A stretch of 64,000 nucleotides of DNA from Lomentospora prolificans (taxonomy: Eukaryota; Ascomycota; Sordariomycetes; Microascales; Microascaceae), in contig JARFXM010000011.1 in the NCBI GenBank assembly GCA_029532625.1, forward strand, positions 3,733,501 to 3,797,500, given 5' to 3'. The notes under the pieces were generated by a model, which did no database searches, was not told the DNA's origin, and saw nothing but the letters and a program-made list of their open reading frames with translations. Position 1 is the first letter of the stretch. Each line of letters begins with the position of its first letter. This document shows, piece after piece, positions 43,900-55,328 of this stretch. Made by a program: the position numbers and the translations under genes.

Positions 43900-43985
43900 T
43901 GCCATCCTTCCCTGTTCGAGGGGAGAGAGGTCTTTCGAGTAGGGCCGAGTGAAAGACCTTTGTCCTCGAACAGGGAAGGATGGCA
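43900..43985. ncRNA. Candidate hairpin RNA / long inverted repeat
   Basis: The arm at 43900-43920 is exactly reverse-complementary to 43965-43985 (21 bp; G43921-C43964 extends it to 22). Inside, 43929-43936 pairs perfectly with 43951-43958 (8 bp), leaving a small internal loop and a 14-nt apical loop. Such a match within 86 nt is not expected by chance in 64 kb. It could be a precursor of a microRNA-like small RNA, the remnant of a small inverted-repeat element, or a DNA cruciform site. No target-site duplication is apparent, and transcription cannot be judged from the sequence. Confidence 0.45.
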
Positions 43986-45841
43986 CGATCAGAGCAGAGG
44001 CCAGACCAACCCTGATGTACATTGATGGCAGATGGGTGGTAGATCCTGACTGTCTCGCGCTTGGAGCCAGTAGCTACCGATATATCGTGGCAGAGTGCGA
44101 CTTTCTTGCCCTCTCGTAAAGCAATCAGACGCGACTCCCCCGGCTCATAGTCGTAGTTCAACTAGATGCTATCCCATCCCGTTCACCGACGCACACATCG
44201 CTCTCCTCCAAGCACGCCCCATAGCCTCCCACGTGCTGTCTACGATGGCCTCTAGTTGCGCGATCATGCTAGAGCCTTGTTGATTTTCCCTCTGAAGATC
44301 TTACAGAGTACTCAGTATGCTACCCCCATCTTCAAATTGTGCGCAGCTGGAACTGTCGTGTCTGCTTGGTCCTGTTTAGTCCCGCCCTTGATGTTGATCA
44401 ACGGCCCTGCAGGTAGTCGACATCTCCCTGCACAGTCTCCTTGCAGTACCCTGCAACTGATGGCCAATACTTTGTAGTGTGTGGGCCGGGCCTCTCGTGC
44501 CTGCCACGTTCCTATCCATAATCACAGGCCAGTCCAGCCTGGATCAAAGGCCTGGCTGGCGGTGTCTCCCGTCTCTCCTGGCTAGCAGGGGAGTGATGGG
44601 GGTAAATTAGGGGACCATTTGCGTGGGGACGTGGGGATCAGGGGCTCAGGACCGGGTTATCCGCTTGTCAAAGCAGGCCTAAACTGCTGGGCCAAGCGAG
44701 TGTAATGAGTACATATACTTTCCTGACGTATACTGGTACTCCCAGCTTGTACCTCTCTTCACTCTGCATTTGTTACGACCAGCGAGATGGATAACGGCGG
44801 AATTGTTCTGGTTGGATTAAACAGGTCGGCGCTTTCTTGAGTGATCGATCTCTTGAACTTTGGACCACTTGTACATTCATATGCTGCCGTCTCTCGACGT
44901 ACCCTTCTCAGGCCATGCTTAAATTCACCGTATATTCCGTTGGACGAATAAGACGCGTTTATATGACCTATTTTCTTATTATATCACCGCCACGAATTAA
45001 TCCGTCCAACCCATTGAGCCTTACAGTCATTAAATCTCATCAAACCCGTAAACCGGCTTCTCACCTTGCAGGTCCCGGCCGAGCTGGGTGGTCAGCATCC
45101 AACACTGGGGCTGATGAGCAATCACCTGCAGTCCACTAAGCGGCCGAAGCCGCTCCAACAGAGTGCCCATGTCAGGTCAGAGAATAAGAAGGCAAGCGGC
45201 GCGACAAGGCCTGCTCGGAAAACACAAAATACAAGTGGAAGGGAGGGGAAGAAAAGGTCTTGTCAAGCGGCGGCGGTAGTGGTTTAGGAAACTATGTATT
45301 CAGACCGCCCAGGCCCTTTTAGTCCTTTTCATGTACGGACGTGACACATTGCCAGCTGTATCGAGAGTCTCAAAAGGAAGTCACAGCGCACGGGGTACCG
45401 CCTCCTTCCTGATGTCGATTTGGAAGTTAAACAAGGAGAGTCGCGACCCCTTGACCGGAAGAGTGGGAGGCACTTGGTTGAATCACGGAACAGGAAAGAA
45501 CGTGCAAGGTCATGCATGTCATAGGCGAAAGTTCACCGCAACGGATGGCAAGTAGTGCTACGGTTTGGTGCTACGGGAGCTGCACGATACCTTGGACGTG
45601 TTTTGTTTACCATCTTCTTTTCCAAGGGTCTGTCACTCTTGGGGAGCCGCTCTGCCGGAAGGGGTATGTTCGCCAGATCAAGGTCCGGGAGCAGATTAAT
45701 ATGGCCTAGGTGGGTTCGCTGGGGAGAGAGCAGTGGAGAGTAGCACTGTCGCCCACTTCGCTCATGTGGTCCCGTCGGAACGACGCCCAGGTTCTGCCGT
45801 TGGTCCAGCCCTGCACCACAAACTTGGTGCGTGCGCTCGAG

Positions 45842-45884
45842 CTTCCGCTGGATCGGACGCGCGAATATTACAGTCCAGCGGAAG
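45842..45884. repeat. Inverted repeat, 11-bp arms
   Basis: CTTCCGCTGGA at 45842-45852 is exactly complementary to TCCAGCGGAAG at 45874-45884, with a 21-base loop. Short enough to be chance in a 10 kb interval. Confidence 0.4.
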
Positions 45885-48800
45885 TGTACGGATACTACCC
45901 ACGACTGACGAGGGAGGAGCATGGGGCCTCGGTCTAGCGCCTGGCAAGGGAAAAAGAGACTTGGAATGGAAGCGCGCAGGAAAGAGTTCGGTTGTGTTTC
46001 CTCCAGTCGACCGACCTCCCAGGAATAGTGGTTCCGGGACCCGTGTTCTCACACGTATTACAATTGGTAATGATAGTGACATATTGATCCATTGTCTCCC
46101 GCGGCAACCATCGCTGGTCCAGGGTCGTTGCAATCGCTTAATCAGCGCCAACAAATACCAATTGAGGCTATCCGTTCTCGACCGATAATCAACAATCGTA
46201 TAAATCCATGGATTCTAGCTTCGTTCTTTTCTCCATCTAGCCTCCTGCTATTCTCCCTTGTTTCAGGCCAACGACAGTGTTTGAGACCTTCGCGCTAAAG
46301 CTAGCCTAACGACCGGGGGTTGTGCGGTCACTCGGATACCTGGGTGGCAGGATGTTTCGAAGGGGCCCTGGGTAGGCGTGGTGCCTTTCGCTCCACAACA
46401 ACACCAAGCACTGGCAATTCCACCAGAAAAGTCTCTGGTGAGCGGATACACTATAAACGCATGGACAGCGCATTTACGCCCATGAGGAAAGCAGACATCG
46501 GATCATGGTCTGGTTCATAGATTGTATGGTTTGTCGCAAAATAGTCGGCCATGCGTCAGGAGAAACTGGCTGGTTGCTGATGTCGAAGGATTATATGCTA
46601 CTTAATCCTCCGATAATAACTCCGTGTGCTCCAGCCGAGAGGGGAAACCCTTTTCTGAGCTATGCGGTGGTCTCGTGGACTCCTATCATGGACCTTTAGC
46701 CCCTAACCCTTCGATACGACCCGTAGGGCCTGACTATCCGTGATCAATGATTTTCCTCCCTAGACTGGCAGGACCAGGAGAGCAAAATCCCGGGAGGATG
46801 GCAGGGCCTTGATGAAGGCCAAGGCCCAGGCCGAACATCAGACCCCCGCGTGATGATTACAGGAAGGGTCAGAAGGTAGGTTGAGGATCTCCTAGCGTAT
46901 TTCGTCTGGCCAGTTTTGGGCCCATGGTTCCCGAGCAAGAGCGATTGTCCTTTCTCCCCTGGAAGGAAGAGGAAGGAAAAGAAGACTAAACTTCATCGCT
47001 GGCTGTCAACATGGATCCATCACTCGAGGCCCACTCAATGCTTGCTCCGATGGGGTACATTGCAACGACGCAAGCGCTTGTTGGGGTGCCCCATGATGCC
47101 CACGACAGTCCCACTTCTGTGCTGGATCCTGCATTTGGTGGAGAAACAAGTATCCCCATAGTTTACAGGCCTAGTAAAAGTCTTGTCTGGAGCTACGAGG
47201 AGACCATCGTAATACGGTCTCCTTTCTCTCCCCTCACCATTAATCTGGCAGTGGATATATTGCTTACAAGCCCATGAGGACTACGGCTTTCTCTTGAGGA
47301 TACTCCGATGATGAGGATACGAGCCAGGTACAACGAACTAGGAAAACTACTGGTACGCGCCTGTCTGGACAATAATCTGAGCAGATGATAGAGGGTCATT
47401 TACGTGGAGCTAGCTTGGATCTCAGGTAGGCCTAATCCCGGCCAGTAGCCCTGTCAGGACCATCGTGCCCTTCAAGCCCTATATCTTCATTCTTGACTTG
47501 TTTAAACCCATTGGCATATGGCCTGGTTTTGTCTTGTCGAGGGTGCGTGTTCTCTTGAGACCATTTTGGAGGCGACGTTAGAACGGTAATTCTGAATGAA
47601 GACGATTCGGGTGGTTCTAAACTTACCCTAGTGCGGTATCCTGATCCGGCGCCTTGATAGAACCTGGTTTCACGGATTCCAAAGACTGCTTGCTCCGTTT
47701 TGATGAATGACCTGGGATGAAAGGCCAAAGAGGACAAAAGGTCCTTTGTCTCCGCCTAAAATGTCCACTGGAACACGAGCGCGGCGAGAACAGACAGACA
47801 TCCAGTCCTTTACCTCACCCAGTACTGGTTGGTTACTGGTCCAGTCGTTCCTACTTATTTCCCGAGATATGACGCTCAGTTTCTCCGACTCGGGAATCCT
47901 ACAGGAGGCTTGAGGCCTCATGAATTGCAATTGTGCTGACTGATCCATAATTACCCGCTCCTCCAGTCCTTGATCCACTGCCAAGCCCCAAGCCCACTAT
48001 TCCTTCTACCGTGGTACCTGGCGTCTGGCATTGATCTAGAGAAGATCGAGAACCAGATGGAACATTGAAGCATGTCTAGTGTCAAGGGAAAAAACGTGCG
48101 GGTTTCTCGCCACTATTGCCCGCAGCTCTGTGCTGTGCTAATTTCAGAGAAGGGTAGGTTATATTGGAAGACGGGGTTCCAGAGCGTTAGTATTCATGCT
48201 TAACACCCTATTTCGTGGATACCAGCCCGCTACTAAATTCCAGGAACCTCCACAATGCTGACGGCTTCGCGACTGCCGACACTGAACTAACAGGAGGGCG
48301 ACTCGCAAACTCTTTTTCGGGTTTGTCGCTTTTTGTTCTTGAGGGCGCCATGCGCCAACGTGGACCCCGTCTTGGCTGTATAGGCTCGTAGTCGTTCAAA
48401 CCTACCGGGATGAGGCACTAACAATCTGGAGGAGGCTATCACGATATCTCCAGTCCTGGACCTGGACATGTCGAGGCGCTCGCACCGAGCTCAGGCGAGT
48501 GGTCCTGCAGGCTATTTCAAATTCCTAAAACATGATGTTGTACTTCCTGTTCGGTTGCGCAACGTTTAGTACATCCCTGGCTTCTCCTTTCTCTGTTCTC
48601 TCCGTCTTCTAGAAAGCGCTTAATGGCAGTAGACGGAAAGGGAAATTTCCGAGGTTGGAAGTTGAATAACTGTCATTCGACGGTCTCACTCTTACATTGG
48701 CTAATGAGCTTGGTCTGCGAGGGCTCACACGCGGATGGGATCGAGCTGTTCGTTGGACTTCGAGCCCCTGTCCTTGGCCATGTACGTCCAATGACTCCGA

Positions 48801-50219
48801 TATGCCGGCCACTACGAACATGCTTGCTTGCAGATGTATTGTGGAAGCGTGAAAGGGACAGGAGGCGAGAACGAGGTTGCGATACGTACTTGTAGCGACT
48901 ACAAAGCTCCTAGGAGGGCAGCAGTGTTGGTAGTTTGGGCGATCGAGATGAGGCTTATGCTGGCAAGGTGATGGCGTAATTAACCACCACTAACTGCGAG
49001 GCAGATAGGCAAAAGTATACGGCCTCGAATTTGGGATGCACCAGTTTCGGACATGAGCGATCGATATCGATCTCTCCTTGTAGTTTGCTCAGAGAGGAGG
49101 AAGATGTATGTGGTGTGTGGAGCAGCAATAATAGTCCAACAACTGCCAACCAGGGCTTATCAGAACATAATACCAACTTTGAGGTCTATGTGCTGCCAAG
49201 AGTCGAAGAGAGGCCGGTGTCGTCAGGGCTTCAAGGGGTTTCGACAGGGCCAGCCAGCCAGCGTCGGTGGGCGCTGGCTATACTCTCTGACTTCAGTGCC
49301 CTCGTTTTATCTCATCTGTGTTGCGGTTCCTCTACAAGCATATTGACAAAGCCAGCCAGCAGAGCCAGGACTAGTGGAATCGTGGGCGAATTAACCAGCC
49401 CATAGCCCCGCAAGCATCTGTAGAGACTAGAGCCAGCCAGAATTGGCTGGCCTGCGTCTACTGACACAGAGGAGTGGAGCCGGTCGTCGATGAGGGCCAG
49501 AGAGATGGCAGCCTGTCAGCAGTGGATTTGATCCTCTTGATCCATGTCCACTCAAGCCAGAGGGACTCAAAATTAAGCATCAAATGACAATGATCGTTCT
49601 CAGGCTGCCCACCCGTGAATTGATGCTGGGTCCTTGCTGCCACTGGGCTCAAAATGAGTACGTACTGTGCAGGGCCTTGCCTGTACATGTACCGCTCCAG
49701 TGTACCGCTGTACCACCCTAATAACCAGACCCTCGCCATCGTCAAATGTACTCGCCAGGCGTCGTATTGCCAGCCTATCTTCTCACACCCTCCCACACTT
49801 CGCGCCAAAACACCCCCTCCCCCCCCCCTCTCTCCCGGGTGCACTTAATACACCCACACATCCAAATCCTCTCACACCCCTCCGACTCCCCAATTGAAGA
49901 GCAGACGACTAGCGTCCACTTTTATGGACCTCACTTCCCCATTGCATCTCACTTGAACTCTGCGCCTGTTCTGCCTTTCGCCCTTCTGGCCCTACTTTGG
50001 CCCTACGCTACTCCGCCGTACACCATCCGCGTACCATACTAGTAGTACTTCTCGACGGAATCCCACCTCCACCATCGATCTTCCCCGACCTCCTCTAACT
50101 TATCCTTCTATTCACCTAAACTTAAATCGCGTGACCGCAGAGGAGAATCCTCCTCTTTTAGCTTCTTACTCCCGCTCCCATAACCTCCGAAAGACCCTTC
50201 TCGCCAGGTAGCTGATTTC

Positions 50220-50261
50220 ATGTCTCATTCTCCTGCCGCAGTCGACTTCGCCGGCAAGTAA
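50220..50261 (+). other. Upstream ORF (13 codons) in the probable leader of the Zn2Cys6 factor
   Basis: ATG at 50220 opens a 13-codon frame (MSHSPAAVDFAGK) ending TAA at 50261, 58 bases before the main ATG. A second short frame, ATG 49924 to TGA 49956 (10 codons), lies further up. Whether both are inside the mRNA leader depends on the unknown transcription start. Confidence 0.45.
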
Positions 50262-50319
50262 CGGTCGTTTATATACGGCCCTTGCTTTGCCTTCTCCTGC
50301 CTACTCACATCCATCAACT

Positions 50320-53300
50320 ATGTCTAACGATCCGGCTGCGAGGAGGATACTTCCTCAGAGTTCGCAAATGGGATCTTTCAACTTCGTGCCGCAGCCTACG
50401 CCGCAAACGCAAAAGAGTGCGCATACCTGTTCCCCTCCTTTCCTCGCATCGCTCCAAGCAATATGCATTTGCGCATTCTGCCGAGGTCCTCGTAACCGAC
50501 TGACCTGAACCCCGCTAGACTATGTCTTTGTCGACGAGCACAATCGCCACAAGCGGTTGAAAGGTATGTTCCATCCAAGTCAGCGCCTGCCTGGAATACC
50601 AAGATTGCGTTGCTAACTGTGCATTCGCCGTCTAGTTATGAGAGCGTGCGAAGGCTGCCGAAGACGCAAAATCAAATGCGACGCCGCAACGACGAATACC
50701 TGGCCATGCTCGGCCTGTGTCCGGCTCAAGCTTCAATGCGTGCGCCCGAATGGCTTCGATGGCTCCGCGACCGAGACCGATGATACCACTTCCATGATAC
50801 ACACTGGCAGCACGACCGCTTCTTCGACCCCAGGCTCCGCATATGATCCTTCGGGTCGAAGCCTCGGCAATGCTGCCACTGTCCAGGGCGGTTATCCTCA
50901 GCAGTCCATCATGAGCACCACGCCCAAGTCAGGCGGTTCCCTTTATCAGCAGCCTTCTTTGGCGGAAAGCCAGGCAAACCTATTTCAGGCCGTGCAGTAT
51001 CCGGACGCGCAGCAGCACTCGCAACCCAGCATGCACTATCCGACCGTTGCCCCTTCTGTTAATGTAGTTGACGACTCCTACGCTTCTCAAAATATTTTCC
51101 CAACCCCACCTATGCAGGCCGGCCCAGTACAGGAGAACTCTCCCGGTTCGTATTCTCAGGACAGTTATGGCCAACAGGACTTGGCAGACTTATTAGGCTC
51201 GCTCAAAGTGAATGAAGCTGGGACAGGTACGGTCCAACTCTGATTGCACTCCTCCTTTTACTTTGTTTCGATTATCTGTGAGGGTATGAATAAGTGGACT
51301 CTAATATTTCGTGGTTGATAGCGCCGTACCTCAGGAATAAGGCTTCCTTCCGCCGTGAAGAGGAGCCTGTAGTCGAGGAGGCCGATGATTTCAGGGCCGT
51401 ATTACCACCCATCACCCCTGGCAAGATTCGAATCCCGCCCGCGTTGATGCCAGATGATGCGACGGCTCACCAATACTTGGATCTTTACTTCACCAACATT
51501 CATCCGTTCCTCCCGGTCTTAAGCAAATCCATCTTCTACCAACAATGGAATACCAACAGAGCCGCGATCTCACCTTTAATTTTAGAAGCTATTTTTGCTA
51601 TTGGCGGAAGACTCGCAGATGAACCTGCCCAGGGGCAACAGTGGTTGGCGTTGGCAGCCTGTAAGTGTTTCTAGCGCATGGTGTCCCTTTCTAGGGGTAT
51701 AGTCCACTGACTGTTAAAAAAAGCACACGCGGATGCGTTCATGGATGTCCCTCGGCTCAGCACTCTACAGGCACTTTTGATTATTCTGAAGGCTAAGGAG
51801 GGAGCCCCAAAGAAGGGCTATTACTACCGATCGTGGATGTCGATCGTTCAATGCGTCCAGATGGGCAAGGATCTCGGCTTGGATGAGCACTACGCGGATC
51901 ATCAGGCCGGTAGAGGATGTGAATCTACAGATTTGGAGTGCCGTATGAAAACGCGCATTTGGCAGACAGTTTTCGCCCTTGAGGTGATGATTGGGTCTCC
52001 CCAAGGTGAGTATACCACAGTGGACTCGCATTGGGACCACTCCCAGAATACACTACAAAGAGCGCACACTGACTAGGTACCTTAACAGGACGAACGGATT
52101 TGGCTGTGGACATTGACGATGTAGATTTCCGCATGCCCCAGCCCATTGCTGGAGAAGATGAGGAGGAGTTCCTCGTGGGCCGGAACTTTACCCATATGGC
52201 AAGGCTTGTACGGAACGTTAGCCGCATGAATTCGGTTTACGCACGCATCAAGAAGAAGAAGGAGTGGGGCATCGATCCCGAGTTTGTCCAGCTAAACCCT
52301 TCCCTAAACTCGTGGCGCACAGAACTGCCGGCCGATCTCTCCATCACGTTTCCTCCCGATAACTCACCGCCATGGGTGCCATCCCCCTTTGTCGCAAATC
52401 TCCATCAGTATCATTACTTGACGTTTATCCTACTTCATCGGCCGCAACTCGCATTCTGTGATCCAAATGATTTGGGTGGCAAGTGGAAGCAGCACATGAT
52501 GATTTGCTATTCTTCTGCGAAGGCAATCTGCAGGATTCAGGAAGCCATTCTGAATACCTTTGGACTTAACGGCCTCCAGTACATGCTACGCGGCTTCAGC
52601 TTTCCGGTCTACTGCGCCTTATCCTGCGTTGTCCTCCACCTGGTAAGTCGTTCAAGGCTCTGGGTCGTCTCTTCGCCGCCCTTTTTTCTACTAAAACCCA
52701 TATAACTAATCTGTTACCCGATCTAGGTTGCTATGACGTCACCTGACCCAGACTTGAACACCGATTCAAGAGAGTTTTTCCAAAGACAAATGCGTGTTGT
52801 AGAAAAAGTCATGGCGGCGTGGTCGATGCCAGAATTGCAGCGACAGATTGACGCAGTTCGCGAGGCCTTTTCCATGGACACTCGAAGGCCCTTCGTCCTC
52901 AAACCCACATTTCCCTATGGCAGCCCAACATCAAGCGCTGCGACGCCACCGAGGTCTAGCCCTGGTTACAGGCCTCTTATGGATCCAGGCAGCCATATTC
53001 ACTCTCAGGGAAGCCCTAGCAACCTCCAGGCCTCACAAATGGGCTTTTCTACGCAAGCCATCACACCTCCAATCTCTGCGGGGCCCCCTGGTGGGAAGAA
53101 CGCATCGCCCATGATGGTGTTCTCCGGCCAGGCAGGCCAAGGTACCGGGATGGGCCAGCAAATGTCAATGGGAGAGCAGCCCAACTGGAACCCTGCGCGG
53201 ATCTTTGAGTAAGTCCTTACCAGAATATCTGAGCCCTTGTCTCCCGCACCGGCGACGGCCAACCGCCCACCAGCCGTATCGTCAAGGCATGCTAACGTTA

Positions 53301-53607
53301 TGCCAGAAATTGGAACACGTCATTCGGGAACCCTCAGATACAGCAATCCAGCCCGAACTCGGGCGGGATGAATGCAACGTCGATGAAGTCGTCATCGTCT
53401 AGCCCTCCAGATCTATCCAGCTACTCAAACTTGCCCACGAACGAAGCAATTTCCTCTGGAGCGCAGTCCATGCCTGCACAACAATTCACGGCGCCGATGC
53501 CTACGTTCATCACGCCAGCCATGTGGCAGGAGTCGGTAGCGAGCGTGTATGAGGTGGGCCTCAAGCGGGCTTGGGACTATGATGGCGGTCCGATGAAGCG
53601 ACACTGA
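50320..53607 (+). CDS. Zn(II)2Cys6 fungal transcription factor with MHR domain
   Basis: Eight exons (50320-50416, 50519-50563, 50636-51226, 51322-51660, 51724-52005, 52089-52642, 52727-53208, 53307-53607), 896 aa. The DNA-binding binuclear zinc cluster uses Cys52, 55, 62, 72, 75 and 82 (CEGCRRRKIKC then CSACVRLKLQC), directly after a basic DEHNRHKRLK segment. A Ser/Gln-rich linker follows, then a fungal_trans (middle homology) domain from about residue 290 (YLDLYFTNIHPFLPVLSKS, ILEAIFAIGGRLADEP, GYYYRSWMSIVQCVQMGKDL) to about 610. The tail is disordered, Pro/Ser/Gly/Met-rich and probably activating. Target genes cannot be read from the sequence. Most introns are standard GT-AG; the first has a weak donor (A/GTGCGC), chosen because it yields KNYVFVDEHNRHK. 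The gene sits beside an unusually long 5' interval. Confidence 0.9.
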
Positions 53608-55328
53608 GAGAGTCTCGCACGCAGCAACGCTGACTGCACGCTGGCTACACTTACGCACAATGATTCCTTTAGTCCTCCGTTGTCAGCTGTTGGTCGGCTC
53701 TGGTGGCGATATATACGTTCCCCGTTCACTCCCTAATGTTGCGATCCTTTCCAGACTCACGAAGCCACGAAACGACGGGGAAAATGAGAAAGTTTTTATG
53801 TCGAGCGTTCTTATCTTGAGTCTTATGCTTTGAGCTTCTGTCGTCACCGTCTTCGATCTATCCCTTGCGAATGGATCCTTTTTTCTTTTTTCTTTAGCCT
53901 CTTCGCTGTTTGAGAACACTTCCTGGTTTCCGCCCCGGTAAACGCAATGGGTCTCCTTTTGTTTATGGTTATGTAAATAGATAGGGAGGGTCTCTAAAAC
54001 TTGGGAGTTGCATAAGGTTTTTTACGGGCGAGATGTGTATATGGGAAACGGCCAAGAAAACGGATGGTAAAAATCGAGATCCAAGACGGATAACGAAACC
54101 ATGGGCAGAGAAGGCGGCGGTTGGGAGAGAGGGCAGGAGAGAGGGGGGAGGGTGTGGTCAGCGAGGCAAGATGTCACCCAAGTCTGGTTCCGTCTTATAA
54201 TGCTGGCCCGTTGTTTTGCCTGCACCCAGCACCTTGGGCCTTGATGGAGAGAGGCTAGGGTGGGCTTCCAGGCGTTCTTGGGGGATGTAACTGTACAATA
54301 CTACAAGGCGGTAAACTTTTGCTTTTGTGCTGATTTACTGGATACCGAAGAGCGAAATCTAGATTGGGGACGCCAAGTGCTCTTGTTTAGAGCCTGGTAG
54401 GTGAAGAAAGGCGGGGGAGAAGGAGAAGAACGAGTGGAAGGGGATGATGCAATGGATCAATTGTGGATTCTAGCAGTGGCTAGGTTCTGTACACTTGTAA
54501 ATGTCTGTCTCAAGCAGTGCAGCGAACCTCGACAACTCCAGTGTAATAATAAGTCGATTGTGCATATGATTCATTCCCGTGCGGAGACGTTGGTTGCTCC
54601 CGCTTCTGCCGAGATGCCTTCCTTGCCTTGGGTTTGGGCCGCCTAAGTTGGACGAAGAAGGTCTTGAGAGTTCAATGTTGAGAGGTTGAGCTGAGCCGAC
54701 GGGTGGCGGCTACCAGAGGTATAGCAGACGGATGTCAATTGGGTGTGTGGCGTGTAATTTCTTTTTTTTTTTCTCTTTCCCCTCCTGATGCCACTACGCC
54801 ACCACGGCGCGCATTATCAATCAGCCACCGGCGATTTTCGGCTTTTTCTCTGGCTCCAATTTTTTTTACGGCCGAGTACGCTCGCAATTCTGGGGACATC
54901 AATTGATGACGCATTGGAAGCCCGAGGATCACAAAAGGTACTCAAAAGCTCTATGTGCTTCCATAGAATTTCTCAGCACCTCACCTCACAATTCTCAAGT
55001 CAAGTGTTGATACCCTCTCATCTCGATCCCTTCGTCGCAAGGGGCAAACTTACTAATTGTCTTGCTTAATCTGCTCTGCGGGCTCCTCTTACTGTTAATA
55101 ATAATTATTTCCGACTAATTTTTTTTCATTTTTGCCTTTGCCCTGATTTTCCCCAGGGCGTGCTTGGACCCGAGCCACCTAACTCGCGCTTCGACCGACT
55201 CCCCCAAAACTCTTTTTTTTGGTGGTTGAGACCTCGTACCCTGTGCACTGGTGCGCTTCCCACCATCAACAGCCACCACGACGTCATCCCAGGCTCATCT
55301 GTCAGACCATGCTAGAGCCTCGGTTGAT
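53608..55328. promoter_or_regulatory. Tandem spacer: 3' flank of the Zn2Cys6 factor and MTM1 promoter
   Basis: About 1.7 kb. T-rich and pyrimidine-rich tracts at about 54757-54785 and 55120-55220 precede MTM1, including TTTTCCCCAG near 55147-55156 that could end a leader intron. No additional gene recognised. Confidence 0.5.

Larger units (their letters stand above)
40009..50319. promoter_or_regulatory. 10.3 kb gene-free interval between CIA2 and the Zn2Cys6 factor
   Basis: Two divergent start codons are separated by 10.3 kb in which I find no protein resembling a known family. The longest frame, 168 codons at 43516-44022 on the minus strand, spans the hairpin and looks random. No tRNA B-box was noticed. 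Base composition is about that of the surroundings, with no obvious AT-rich decay. It contains repeated CCAGCCAGCC/GGCTGGC words (for example 42746-42766 and 49245-49255), a strong hairpin (43900-43985) and, next to the right-hand gene, pyrimidine-rich promoter-like DNA (about 49800-50200). Most likely an extended regulatory region of the transcription factor, possibly with non-coding transcripts. Confidence 0.55.

Noticed and set aside
43516..44022. 168-codon minus-strand frame across the hairpin
   Set aside because: No family resemblance; two of its segments are just the two arms of the inverted repeat read through.
40009..50319. Transposon or RIP-decayed island as the explanation for the gene-free interval
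   Set aside because: No transposase, integrase or reverse transcriptase fragments, no long terminal repeats and no strong AT shift were seen; a database search could still overturn this.
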